Shown: in pieces, positions 54,320 through 64,000 of the stretch
Position numbering within the stretch: the first letter of the stretch is position 1
Layout of the letters: the number at the start of each line of letters is the position of its first letter
NCBI GenBank assembly: GCA_963970005.1
Contig: CAXAMN010028905.1
Coordinates: 179,178-243,177 of the forward strand
Reading direction: 5' to 3'
Origin: Durusdinium trenchii
Taxonomy: Eukaryota; Sar; Dinophyceae; Suessiales; Symbiodiniaceae
DNA: 64,000 bases
The notes under the pieces: model-generated
What the model saw: only the letters and a program-made list of their open reading frames with translations
Databases searched by the model: none
Told to the model about the DNA's origin: nothing
Translations under genes and position numbers: made by a program

Positions 54320-56121
54320 TCAAAAATCCGGGTGCAATTTGAAAGCAAAATCGTAGCAACCTCCGCCGCACCGATAGACATAGCCCGGCTCTTTGTGGTA
54401 AATGACACCCGCAAACTGCAACTCCGTAAAGAAGCGCCGTATGCGAGCGAATTCCGACGGTACACGCTCCTTCACGTGGACCTTGACCAAAATCATTCGA
54501 ATATCTACTTCAAACCAAGCCAGGACACCGGTGTCGAGAATATCACAGCCTTCGCAATCAATTTTGAGAATATCGATCTTGCGACCCGTGTGGTTCAAGT
54601 CTCTCACAATCTCAGGAATACTTTTAGCAGGTGGCAAACTGCCAATCAACTGAGTATGGTAGTTCATGAACTTTGGCATCTGAACGGTTGTGTAATTGTG
54701 CCACGGTCGCACATCGAATGCATGTATTTCACATGAAGGTGAAATGGAATCATGGATCGCAGTTTCAAACGAACTATCACCGTTGCTGCCAATTGAATAC
54801 ACCAAACAGCCAGAAGCAGCTTCCCATGTGAGGCGATGTGGATTGCACACCCACTTTCCGTCACCTAAACGCCCTAGCCTTCGGACGAAGTCGCAAGTGA
54901 AAGTGGGTTGTAATAGAAAAAGTCTCCAGGATCGAAATGCGAAGTCTCATAGCGTTGTAGTACCTGAGAGATTTTCAACTGAAGATCCATGGCCTCTTTG
55001 TGAATCTGCTTTCGCCTCTGCCAATCAACATCACTTTCGCCGATGTAGCCAAAGCTTTCTTTCCAAGAGAGGCTCTCTTTCACGACTTGGAAGCGACGAA
55101 AGGTGCCATTTAGCATTTCTTGCGCAACCGGACCGCGGCTGTCCCAGCAGGCTCGGGTCGGCAACGCAAGAAATGAACGTGCAAAATCATCGTGAAGTCG
55201 CAAGAATGTCATTTCGACGCAATTCCCACCGCACCGCGCAGTGTCAAACTCCTTGTGGGTTACAACGAACCCTTTGCTTTGCAAGAACAAAAGAAAAGCT
55301 GGAATTTCAGGCGGTGGGTCTTTAGGTGTTGTGAGGTAATCTCCCAGGCCGGGATGCAGTCCGTGAGCCTCGTAATCAAAAGGCCACGTGAGTCTGACCA
55401 GCAGTTGACGCACAAAGACGTCGTCATGAAACCAGCCAGAGTATTGGGCCCGATCCCATTCACATCCATGGCAATCAATATTCAAAATGTCGATGTTCCT
55501 GCCTGTGTGGCCAAGTTCCTTGGCTATCTGGTTGATGTCAACCAAAGGAGCGACACCACCAACTTGTTTGACATGGTACTGAATGAAGGGCGGTGGTACA
55601 ACTTGCGACGCGTTGCCGAAGACATGGATCTCACAATGTCTCCTTTCGTTGCGCAAAGCTGTTTCAAACTCAAAGGTGTTGGCAACACCTCTGAACGAAT
55701 ACACCAAACAACCGTCACGGACTTGACCGACTTGATGTGGATTGCACACCCATTTGCCAAAGGCCCCAATGGGTCCAATTCTGCGTTCAAAGGAACAGCT
55801 GAACGAAGGCTCCAAATGAAGCTGCCACCATTTCCGCCCGACGCACGGACCCTCTCCCAAGTGGAAACATTCTGCTTGGCAGCTTCGCTCAGCAGCAGCT
55901 TGGTGGGAATGAATCAATTTCCGGAGAAACCATCGGGAATCGGATTCTTCAAAGAATCCAAAACTCTCTGCGATTGAAAGAGAGTTTGACACACTCTCCG
56001 ACACAACCTTTCTTGTCTCCAAAATCGGTAAGGAAGGAAACGCACAGGCGCTGAAGCCGCTGAAGTACGTGAACAGAAACACAATCAAAGCAAGCACTGC
56101 GACAGCTGAGAACCTCGCCAT
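54320..56121 (-). pseudogene. METTL24-like methyltransferase with two diverged tandem domains, one frameshift
   Basis: The first frame (56121-54874, 415 aa) starts with a signal-anchor (residues 6-22, AVAVLALIVFLFTYF) and has RKWWQLHLEPSFSCSFERRI (about 96-115), KWVCNPH, GCLVYSFRGVANTFEFETAL (about 137-156) and NIDILNIDCHGCEW (about 209-222). The second domain has the matching RSWRLFLLQPTFTCDFVRRL, KWVCNPH, GCLVYSIGSNGDSSFETAI and KIDILKIDCEGCD, ending at 54320, but in another frame. The change lies near 54945, where GA is doubled. These blocks fit the Methyltransf_22/METTL24 family. The second copy keeps the canonical GSNGD; the first does not. Without the frameshift it would be one two-domain protein, like the unrelated gene at 25508-27769. 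Confidence 0.65.
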
Positions 56122-56384
56122 GGCCCCGTTACACGTCTGAACGTATTTGTCAATTTAGGTTTCCGCGATGCCTGAAAACACAAAAAAATACAAGTTTTGC
56201 TTGTGATTCTGGATCACGTTGGCCAGTTCCAACTTGGCAAAGGGCTGCGGCAAATTTCTATTGGCAATGTGTGGCTCTCTGCCTTGGCGACAGCGTTCGC
56301 ACATGGGCTGGGCGCGCGCAAGTGACATGGCCTTTCTCAGCGTCATTTGGGCGGTCTTTGCCCAGGTTGAAGACACAATTTTTC

Positions 56385-56490
56385 TAGTAGCGTTCGATCG
56401 CTCCTAGTAGGGGTGCCAAGAGTCCCGTTCGTAGCTTCTTGCTCCTAGTATAGGCCAGGAACCCCTAGTAGGACGCTACTAGAAACTCTG
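56385..56490. repeat. Relative of the 41-bp repeat at the window start
   Basis: TCGCTCCTAGTAGGGGTGCC, TCGTAGCTTCTTGCTCCTAG and GGCCAGGAACCCCTAGTAGG with CGCTACTAG match the halves of the 18-135 units, partly reversed. A further weak copy (ATCGCTACTAGTAACAAG) lies at about 56610. Confidence 0.65.
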
Positions 56491-57353
56491 CGTTTTGCGG
56501 TTCCTCATCTCAAGTCACGAGCCTGGCAAGAAGTTTTGAAAATGACAGTCATGAACATGCATCACGCTGCCATACTATTACCCATTAAGCATTGCCCATA
56601 TAGGAACAAATGCATCGCTACTAGTAACAAGTGCCTTACTAGGAACAAGTTAAATCCGAAAAGAAGGCGCGAACAAACATCTCACCTGGCCATTCGCCTC
56701 GTTGGGACCGAACTGCCTCGGGCGTGGAGCGGCACGACGACGCGACGGCAGTTGGAGAAACTGAAAAACAGGTGAGAAGAAAGACAAGCTATAGAAAGAA
56801 CAACACTTTCCCCAGCCAGGTTGGCTCTCCAACTTCAAAAACACGTACACACGAAAAGTTGGACTCAACACAGGGGCAAGATATATCAGTTGCGCCTTGA
56901 AAAAAATGTATGTTGATAATTTAGAAAAATGTATTGTTTGGCGCCTGCCTAGACTTGGTCACGCGTCTACAAAGCTGGCACTTTAGGAGCAAGTTACATG
57001 ATTGGGAAACATGATCCCATCCACCTGCGCAAGGATGACACACACACACACACACGCGTAGATAAAGGCTCGCAAGAGCTAAGTCAGTTAAGATCTCCCA
57101 GTGCATTGACCCTTTAGGTGAATACGTAGCACTTGACTTGATGCAACGGAAAGAAATGCCGCGTCAGAGAAAAGAACTGCATTTGCACTTTAGAACATGT
57201 TAAAAGTTTTGCAGGTACGTGACTTCGGCGTCCCAAAGTCATTTCACAACACGATGGAAGGGTCTTCGTTGGGCAATGCCTTCCAAAATGTTCGTTGCCC
57301 CCCCCCGTGCAACTATACAATGATTCCTTCACACGCTCTTCGAATTATGTGCA
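56491..57353. other. Stretch without a supported gene
   Basis: A (CA)n run lies at about 57040-57056 and a C-run at 57299-57307. No coding region supported. Confidence 0.5.
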
Positions 57354-59298
57354 TTACGGAGGTGAATCTTTAGTGTGGTGGAGTTCCTTGATAACAGGAG
57401 TTGACATACACAAGAAGCCGTCATTCGGTGCGCTCTGATGGGGAGGTGGGTGGGAATAACGGAGTGTGCTGCAAGGGGTTTCAAAGGGTTCGGTGGTCAT
57501 GTACTCGAAATCGTTGGGCGGGAGTCTTTTTTTGCTCGGATCACTTGTCAATGAGCAAGGTCGTGCCCATTTTGGGCGTGCAAGCGGGCAAGGTGAACGA
57601 GCACTCGCTTTCCGCCGAGGCCGGGTACGTGTAGTTGCGGACGAGGCGGGCGCAGGAGTTGAGACCTGAAAGTCGTAGACGTTAGGATCCAGCGGAAGCG
57701 TGGTCGCGAATTTTCCATGGTGCATCCGGTTGAATGAAGGTGATGGTGCGTTGAGTGAGTCGAAGCCGAGGAGGTGCATATCATCCACGGGTTCGAGCTC
57801 CACAGGATGGCCGAAAATTCAGGATGGATGAGGGTTTGGACGCCGATCTGGTTGAGGAAGGTGACGTCAAAGGTGAAGAAGTGGTTGTCGACAAAGCGAT
57901 AGTATACACAGTGGATCTGTGCGTGGTCCGTGAGGCTATGGTGAAGTTGAATCCAAGAGTGTTTGATGAGGGTGATAGCGCACAAAGCTGGAGAGAGTTG
58001 GGATCCAATCCCGGCTCCTCGAATCTGTTGAAAATAGGTAACGCGTTGAGCGCTACTTTGACACTAGTTGGAATGTCCTGTGTGTCAATGGTGCGTTGGG
58101 TGGGACGCCGTCTGTGGTGTTCTTCAATGTGAGATAGTTGGATGGGGTTGCCTGTGGCCAGTATGTCAATGGTGAGAGTAGAAGTGTCGTAGGTGAGATT
58201 CCATTTGTTGGTGAGGCTCTTGACTGCATCCAAGGGTCGGTCTTGTGGGGCCGAGTTGAAGAAGCCCACGTGCGCGGTTGAAGTACTCGTGGAAGTGCTG
58301 CCAGAGTTGGGGAATGGAGAGTTGTCCTACAGCTTGCTTGTGGCAGGAGGCGGAGAAGCATGGTAGTGATAGCGGTGGAGGTGCCTCGAAGGAGGGCGCC
58401 AAAATGTGATTTGAAGTAGGAAATGATGGCGCGGCCTTTCTGCCATTGTTTTTTGGCCTTGACAGTGGTGAATTTGGTGCGGAAGCACCATTTGTACTTC
58501 TTACGGAGCTGGGCTGGGAATGCTTGTTGGACGAGGTGTGTGATGGTCTCGGAGGTGTGATTGGGAAGTGGTTTGAAGAGTTCTGGTGAGTGCCAGGCGG
58601 CGAGACATCCTCTGAAGTAGATTTTGGGGCTAAAGATCCGGAGATGTTGCAATTGCTTCATGGAGCGAGCCGTAAAACGTGGTTCCTGATGTAAGTGGTG
58701 CAGGTGTTGTTGCCATTTAGCGGCGGGGAAATGTTGAGCATGTTGAACCAGTGAGGTGGTAGGCCATGACGCTTGAGCCACTTCGTCATGGCTTTGTGAA
58801 AAGTGTCAATATACTGGTGTTTGGTTGGGAAAAAGGCGCTGCTCATGTTGGCGCCGATGAAGTGGCAGAGGTGTGGCGCTAATTGTAGGTCATCAAGTGT
58901 GATGATCAGGCGATTGTGGGCGGTAGGGTGATGTGGGTTGGTGAGTAGTTGGCGGAGATGCTTTCAGCCGCAAGGGAGCTGGTCCTCATGGGGCGGGTGG
59001 TGGAAAACTTGTTCCCAGCGACGATGGTTGTGGAGTTTGCTGCGAAGCGTTGCGTGTGGCAGCTTCGCGCAGTTTGCACGTCGGGAGGCGTTAATGGGAC
59101 GGCAAGGCGCTTGTGTTGGTGAAGTGGACAAGTGAGCCACCGTTGAGCGTTCTGTTGGAAAGTGTCGCGCGCCAGAAATGTGATGGTGAGTGGCTGGTTG
59201 GTCTTGGGCGGCGTGAGGCTTCGAAACTGTAAGGATTTGTTGAGGACGTGGATGGCTTGCTTCGGCCTGGTTCTTCCAAACTGGTGGCCACGCGGCAT
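57354..59298 (-). pseudogene. Degenerate reverse-transcriptase-like gene (RGxxIGxQxSP, FVDN)
   Basis: Minus strand, frames changing: ITFLARDTFQQNAQRWLTCP (near 59165), QYIDTFHKAMTKWLKRHGLP and PHWFNMLNISPPLNGNNTCT (58816-58700), AFPAQLRKKYKWCFRTKFTT and KGRAIISYFKSHFGALL (58535-58390), LWQHFHEYF and VGFFNSAPQDRPLDAVKSLT (58300-58200), TYFQQIRGAGIGSQLSPALC (58040-57985), YYRFVDNHFF (57905-57875) and ELEPVDDMHLLGFDSLN (57800-57750). The order RxxI-SY, GFFxSxPQ, QxRGxxIGxQxSP, FVDN, LGF follows reverse-transcriptase blocks, with FVDN in place of the second Asp of YxDD. I recall a dinoflagellate family with IGNQISP and YVDNR. It is frameshifted at least twice, so inactive. Confidence 0.5.
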
Positions 59299-60038
59299 AT
59301 CGCGTAGACTCCTAAGTCAGAGTATTGGCCGGAGCGAACTTGGATGCCCGTCGTGATTGCTAAACCTCTGTCTCATTTACTACGTCTTTAGCCTACTTCG
59401 AAACACATTTAGCAGTCGTTTGCGCCACTTAGCTAAACATGTTTATACCGCTTCCGTAACCATGTTTAGCGCCTTTGTAACCATGGTTAGATAAACGCGA
59501 TAACCAGGACTAACCCTAAAAATTTGAGCCCTCATATGGGTTCATTTTGACATTCCGCGTCGCGTTTTTTTGGCAAAAGCGCGAGCTCTGCGTGCACCCT
59601 GCGCTATGCGAGCTCTTGCAAGAAGCCCTGCGAGTCCTGGCCGTGGCGGAGATTTCCGGACACCGGCGCCGCGTCGTGGAGGCAGGGCGCCACGTTTTGG
59701 AAAGCCGCGCTGATCAGAAGCAGGGCCTGCGCTTGTGGCTCGCGTATTTTCTGACCACGCAGGGCCAGCAACGGCTCGCTTCAAGGTATATAGATCTTTC
59801 TCGGGTCCACAAGGCACATCGACCAGGACCACGGTGATCACCTGGCAGAAACGAGCGATCGAACGATGGAACGACGAAACGACATGACGAGAATCGATCG
59901 AACGGTGCACTGCGCAGAAAACATGAAGTTCCTGCGTGTAAAAAAGGAGGCCTGTCACGCAAGTGGGTTGCAAAACGTCAGGTTCCATGTCCAAAATGAA
60001 GCCTGTCATGCAACATGGGTGCAGTTCTTTTTCAGGGA
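59299..60038. other. Stretch without a confident gene
   Basis: GTAACCATG.TTAG repeats twice (59456-59491). A plus frame at 59547-59837 (CELLQEALRVLAVAEISGHR) is open but unsupported. Confidence 0.35.
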
Positions 60039-62286
60039 TCACGGTTGCCACGTCTCCACTGACATAAAACGGGACACCAATTCTGGTGCCTCAGTCATTC
60101 GGAACTGATTGGGGCCTGCAGGCTTCCACTTGGAAACGACTGAGTGAAATGAAGCGCCACTGACTTCTGACGCAACCTGCAAATGGAACCAGATCTCAAC
60201 CATGTGCGCGCTAGTCTGCACACAGTTGCAAAGGGCGTCGAAAGAAACAAACACTTCAAAGCTCGAGTCCAAAGTGTGGCCAAGGTTTCGTTGCAGCTCC
60301 ATGGTCAACTCTGCAGAAGCTTTCAAGGGATTGTGAAGCACTACCCCAGACTTGCAGTCCCATTCGCTTGTCTCCAGCAGCTGCGCCAAGACCACCTCTT
60401 CTAAGATGTCCCTCTCCCACGAGACTTTCCTGTTGGCGTTCGTGTTGTGGTTGGCATGTCTTTTGAGCTGTCGGTGTTTCCTTTCATGCGCCCAACAACT
60501 CGTCAACTGGCCGTCTCGGGCCAGAAACAACGGCAAGTGAAGGCTATAGTGAGCCTTGGGCTGCATACACGCCGGTCCGTACGCGGCCAGGCGATCGCAA
60601 AGGTGACTCTCACTGCGTTGCCGCAACTCCTCAGTATTTCAAGTTTATATCTATAGTAGTTTGCTGCGTTTTCTCTTTGTTTAAAACTCGGCATGACTTA
60701 CAACGGTTTCGTTCCAAACGAGCAACTGTTTGTCAGATGCCCTGTCAAAGCAAACCCAATCCCAGTTTCACAACTTTTCCTTTCACAGTGAACCCCCTGC
60801 ACACCCTTCAGTCAAGTATCAAGAAAATTGACACCAAACATATCTAAAAATAGTGGTCAAACGTTGAAGGAACCGTGTCAAGGGTCAACGGGCGAAACGC
60901 TCTCTGATCGGGTTCTCTGGAGAAGATCCAACACCGCAGCCAAACTGTAGTAAGACCTGATGGCCTTGCCTGCTTCTCCAACAGACGATGGAACTTCAGT
61001 CATCAACCAGGCCCTGATACACGGGTATAGCGACAACCCTTCAGAGGCCGAGCAACTCAAAGGTCCATCTTTCAGTTTCTCAACAGCCCTGATGCCACTC
61101 AAGCTTCTGGGCGAGATCTTCTTGGGCCATGACAACTTCTTCAAAAAAGCAACCAACGACGACACACCGATTCCATGCCCTTCTTTCACCTTGCTCAAAA
61201 GGAGGGACACCTCGCTATTCCACAAGCCTGAGACAAGGTATATATGCATCCAGTCGTAAGATGTCATCGATACAGGTCCAGGAATTGTTGCCATGAAGTT
61301 CTCATCGAAAAGCGCGCCTTCCTCGCAATACGTAAACCCCAAAGTCTTTTCAAGCTCATCCAAAGCGCCCTTCCTCAAGGTGACCTTATCGGCTTTGAGT
61401 TTCCTGATCACCGCCATGACTGATTCATCCGTGTGCAAGACACATTCGTCCAGGCTGCAAACAAAACTTGGCACCAGCCAGTCAGATGTGTCGTGAGCTG
61501 CCACCTCCCGCAAATGGTTGGTGACGTTCTGGCAGAACACACAAATGAACAGTCCTGAGGAGCCCTTATTCGACCAGCGTTGCTTAAGCGCGGCCTCGTC
61601 CGCCAAGAGAAGCCAAACTTACAAGGCCCATTCAGGGGCAGGCTCAGTCCAAGCCTTCCGTCAAACGGCGGTTTTGTGAACAACTCACAGATTTTTTTGA
61701 ACAGTTGACTGTACTGTCCAGCCACCTGCTTGATGTGAGAGGTCCGACAAATCGAAATTTGAAACAACAACACGTCGCGGCCGAGCTGATTGCCGAAATC
61801 CATCACCGACCAGTAGAAGGCAACCATCTTCCTGGAGTTGGTTGCCTTCAACTGGTCTCCAGGAAGGATCTCGTCACAATAGAGCGCCACCTTGAATGGA
61901 TTTCCTGCAGAGTTGTTGGAGGACGCAAGCACGCCCTCAAAGTTCGCCCTAAAGGACTCATTCCTTTCCAATGTAGCGAAAAGCAAAGGCCAAGGCGAGA
62001 TGCAAGGCAGCTCCAACGTTCCACCCTGTTCCTCAATGCGGCTCAGTGTGGATTGGAGAGGGCCTAAGGGTGTATGTCCTGGTAAAGCTTGCACTCTCGT
62101 CCTCTTCAGTGTCTGTCGACTGATGTGCTCGGGCAATCCGTGTTCACGTACTGACTTCAGAAGCGCGACCATTCCACTTTGGCTGACAAATGCATGAGAA
62201 GCAGAAGCCACATAAACATCGCGTGGCCCTCGAGAACTTGCGCTCATGGCTCTCGCAGTGCGAGTCACAGGACCCTGCGCTTGCAC
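60039..62286 (-). pseudogene. Transposase-like gene, relative of 12516-14296, broken
   Basis: The first frame from 62286 has HTPLGPLQSTLSRIEEQGGT, ALYCDEILPGDQLKATNSRK and VAFYWSVMDFGNQLGRDVLL. After a 2-bp duplication near 61607 the frame continues from about 61606: ADEAALKQRW, LFICVFCQNVTNH (C-x2-C), TSYDWMHIYLVSGLWNSEVS and YPCIRAWLMTEVPSSVGEAG, to 60878. A third frame (60626-60039) has MQPKAHYSLHLPLFLARDGQ, LTSCWAHERKHRQLKRHANH and a helical C-terminus. Acidic site, D-x-MH and the P-K-x-H-Y block match the gene at 12516 in order. The 60627-60877 gap may be an intron. It is preceded by an ORF1-like gene at 63069. Confidence 0.6.
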
Positions 62287-62488
62287 TCGCGATTCACGAG
62301 CCGTGTTTCTGGTCTGGCCCTGTCACTGAGATATATGATGATATATGATATATGGTTGTTCCACAAACGTGCTGGATTAGAGTTGCAGTGTTTTGACGTT
62401 ATGCGTGCGCTTCATGCATGCGCACTGCTGCAGAAACATCATTTCAACCACTTAAGCAAAAAGACTAAAAGTACAATTGTACAATGCA

Positions 62489-62673
62489 ACTATTCCTTCA
62501 GTGCAAAACTCTGTCAACACTGCAGCCTGACTAACTGAGATTGTTGCGTCTTGTTTAGCAATCAGTCAGTTTCACACAAATCAGTGTATACAAGGAGACT
62601 ATTCCTTCAGCGCAAGCCTCTGTCAACACTGCAGTCACCACCTGAGATGATTGCACCGTGTTTAGCAATCAGG
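62489..62673. repeat. 109-bp direct repeat, two copies
   Basis: ACTATTCCTTCAG(T/C)GCAA starts at 62489 and 62598. Both copies continue with CTCTGTCAACACTGCAG, CTGAGAT and GTTTAGCAATCAG. It lies between ORF1-like and transposase-like genes. Confidence 0.85.
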
Positions 62674-62978
62674 CGGCACCCACCTGATTGGAGCATTGGA
62701 CGTGTCCTCAATAAAGAACCTGTCAACCACCTCGATGCAACAACGGACAGAGACGGGTTCTGGCAGCTGGCACAAAACAAACTTCTGAATGAGTTGATTG
62801 GCGTTTGCAGGGGACCACGTTTGCACAGGTGGAATTGATGATAAAAATGCAAAGGCAGGGTTGTGTGGGTTGTCAAAGGTATTGACACGAAATGTCTTCT
62901 TTAAGCGCGTGTTGAAACACAATGCAAGACTCACAACACAATGCAAGTACAGTAATCGTTAAAACCAAGTACAGTCCC

Positions 62979-63125
62979 AATTTTCACTCAACGTCAGCTG
63001 GAGCTTCATCGGTCAACTTGAGGGCCCGCTGCCACTCATTCGAAACAAAAAGACTATTCATCAACTTTTCACTCAATGTCAGCTGGAGCTTCATCGATCA
63101 ACTTGAGGGCTCGCTGCCACTCAGC
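62979..63125. repeat. Duplicated 3' end of the ORF1-like gene
   Basis: TTTTCACTCAA.GTCAGCTGG to GCTGCCACTCA occurs at 62979-63040 and again at 63064-63125. The second copy is the real end of the gene (EWQRALKLIDEAPADIE). The first is a spare copy just downstream of the stop (LTDEAPADVE). Confidence 0.9.
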
Positions 63126-63992
63126 ACTGCAATTCTCGTCGTCGACGATCTTCACTTTCTTATCGCAACGGTCATGGCAGTTGAGAAAGACTCTGAACGC
63201 ACCAGAGTTGCGGTGGATCTTGCCGTGCCGGTAGTAGGTCGTGCCACTCTTGGGTTCAGGCACAGGCGGTGGGGCTTCCTTTGACCAAACCTTTCTGTCA
63301 GCCCTGGCCTTTGCTTTGGCGCTGGGCTGAGAAACTTCTGCAGTCTTCTCTGTCTTTCTCTTGGTGGGAGCTCGCGCTGTCTCGGCCTCGCCCTTTTTCT
63401 TTTCATTCTGGGCCTTGGCTTTGGCACCAGCTTTCCCCTTTGCTTTGGCCTTTCCCTTGGCCTTTGCATGAGGCTTTGATTCCTCCTTTGCCTCTTTGCC
63501 CTCTGCCTCTTTGACCTCTGCCTTTGCAGACTGCCTACGTGCGAGAGCTGCCTTTACCAAAGCACTTTGCTCTTCTGGCGAAGCCACCTTCGCCTCTGGA
63601 AGGATCAATTGCAGGCCCTGACCCTTGCCTTCGTCCGGTGGTGAATCGAAGAGGGCCTCTGCTGCTTTGGCGGCGCTAGTGGGCGGCTCTGTGGACACTC
63701 TGTTCTGCGGTGGCGACGTCACCGCAGTGCCTGGTTTGTTGCTGAAGACCTGCAAGTTCTGCAGTAGGTTTGGAGAGGTTGAGCTTGACGAAGCAGTGCT
63801 CGACCCACCACCTTGCATTGAGTTAAACATCTGAAAGAGCTGGAACATCTGCGTGGCATCGCAGCTGAACCCCATTGCGCTCGGCTCCACTACTTTCTGG
63901 GCTGGCCGAGCTGGAACCAACTCTGTTCCAGGAGGTGAGTCATCCTTCGCAGCCTTTGAGGTCTTCCTCAAACACTGCAGCTTGCCCACCAC
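63069..63992 (-). CDS. Lys/Ala-rich ORF1-type protein, start outside the window
   Basis: At least 307 aa; the frame is open to the window edge so the N-terminus is missing. Gln/Ser-rich and Pro-rich start (MFQLFQMFNSMQ), helical region (SPEEQSALVKAALARRQSAK), a low-complexity basic block (KAKGKAKAKGKAGAKAKAQ), and a conserved-looking C-terminal domain: TYYRHGKIHRNSGAFRVFLN, DKKVKIVDDE and EWQRALKLIDEA. The Y-Y-x2-GKI...FRV-x-W-x2-AL pattern is, in my recollection, frequent in dinoflagellate proteins of unknown role. It lies upstream of a transposase-like gene on the same strand, which suggests an accessory DNA-binding ORF. Confidence 0.6.
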   Translation of the reverse strand: MVGKLQCLRKTSKAAKDDSPPGTELVPARPAQKVVEPSAMGFSCDATQMFQLFQMFNSMQGGGSSTASSSSTSPNLLQNLQVFSNKPGTAVTSPPQNRVSTEPPTSAAKAAEALFDSPPDEGKGQGLQLILPEAKVASPEEQSALVKAALARRQSAKAEVKEAEGKEAKEESKPHAKAKGKAKAKGKAGAKAKAQNEKKKGEAETARAPTKRKTEKTAEVSQPSAKAKARADRKVWSKEAPPPVPEPKSGTTYYRHGKIHRNSGAFRVFLNCHDRCDKKVKIVDDENCSAEWQRALKLIDEAPADIE

Positions 63993-64000
63993 GGGCGCAG

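Noticed and set aside
59547-59837. Open plus-strand frame CELLQEALRVLAVAEISGHR... and a longer overlapping minus frame
   Set aside because: Both frames are open over the same GC-rich stretch, with no domain or neighbour support.

Overview
This is a 64 kb window of eukaryotic nuclear DNA that looks like a dinoflagellate, most likely a Symbiodiniaceae-type alga. That assignment is inference. It rests on several degenerate Ty1/copia polyproteins of the kind typical of those genomes (integrase zinc region with THVPYAPWCPAC, RNase H with STPEAE), on several dinoflagellate-style transposase-like families, on sparse single-exon or short-intron genes, and on dense satellite, foldback and polypurine repeats. 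I saw no bacterial operon signals, rRNA or functional tRNA. There is one assembly gap (29105-29573).

Layout. 1-9.1 kb (+): a 41-bp repeat, a zinc-binding RS-rich protein, a broken RNase H-fold transposase-like gene (DUF7869-like), a gene carrying SPPC and EHP motifs that could be a derived cytosine-methyltransferase fold, an array of foldback hairpins, and a large multi-frameshifted gene of unknown function. 9.1-21.1 kb (+): a second zinc-binding protein related to the first, a coiled-coil protein, then three further transposase-like genes from two or three families. 21.1-24.2 kb: a tandem-repeat palindrome, a polypyrimidine tract, a cluster of small palindromes and a copia Gag fragment (-). 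25.5-27.8 kb (-): the best intact gene, a membrane-anchored methyltransferase whose domain is duplicated in frame and nearly identical.

29-54 kb is mostly retroelement debris on the minus strand. It holds an unknown multi-exon gene, a copia RNase H scrap, a Gag with a coiled coil and CCCH remnant, two abutting copia 3' halves (one interrupted by a 0.97 kb inserted element with terminal inverted repeats), repeat islands at 42.5-46 kb, and one nearly full-length copia element (47.6-53.3 kb) whose reverse transcriptase catalytic motif is lost. 54.3-56.1 kb (-): a METTL24-like methyltransferase with two diverged domains separated by a frameshift. 57.3-59.3 kb (-): a degenerate reverse-transcriptase-like gene. 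60.0-64.0 kb (-): another transposase-like gene preceded by a Lys/Ala-rich ORF1-type gene that runs off the window.

How it fits together. Several transposase-like genes are preceded on the same strand by a short basic or zinc-binding gene, which suggests two-gene mobile elements (DNA-binding ORF1 plus RNase H-fold ORF2). Almost all are broken. The breaks I could localise mostly read as exact short tandem duplications (1, 2, 5 or 14 bp), the most distinctive recurring pattern in the window. All family assignments come from motifs recognised by eye; no database search was run.
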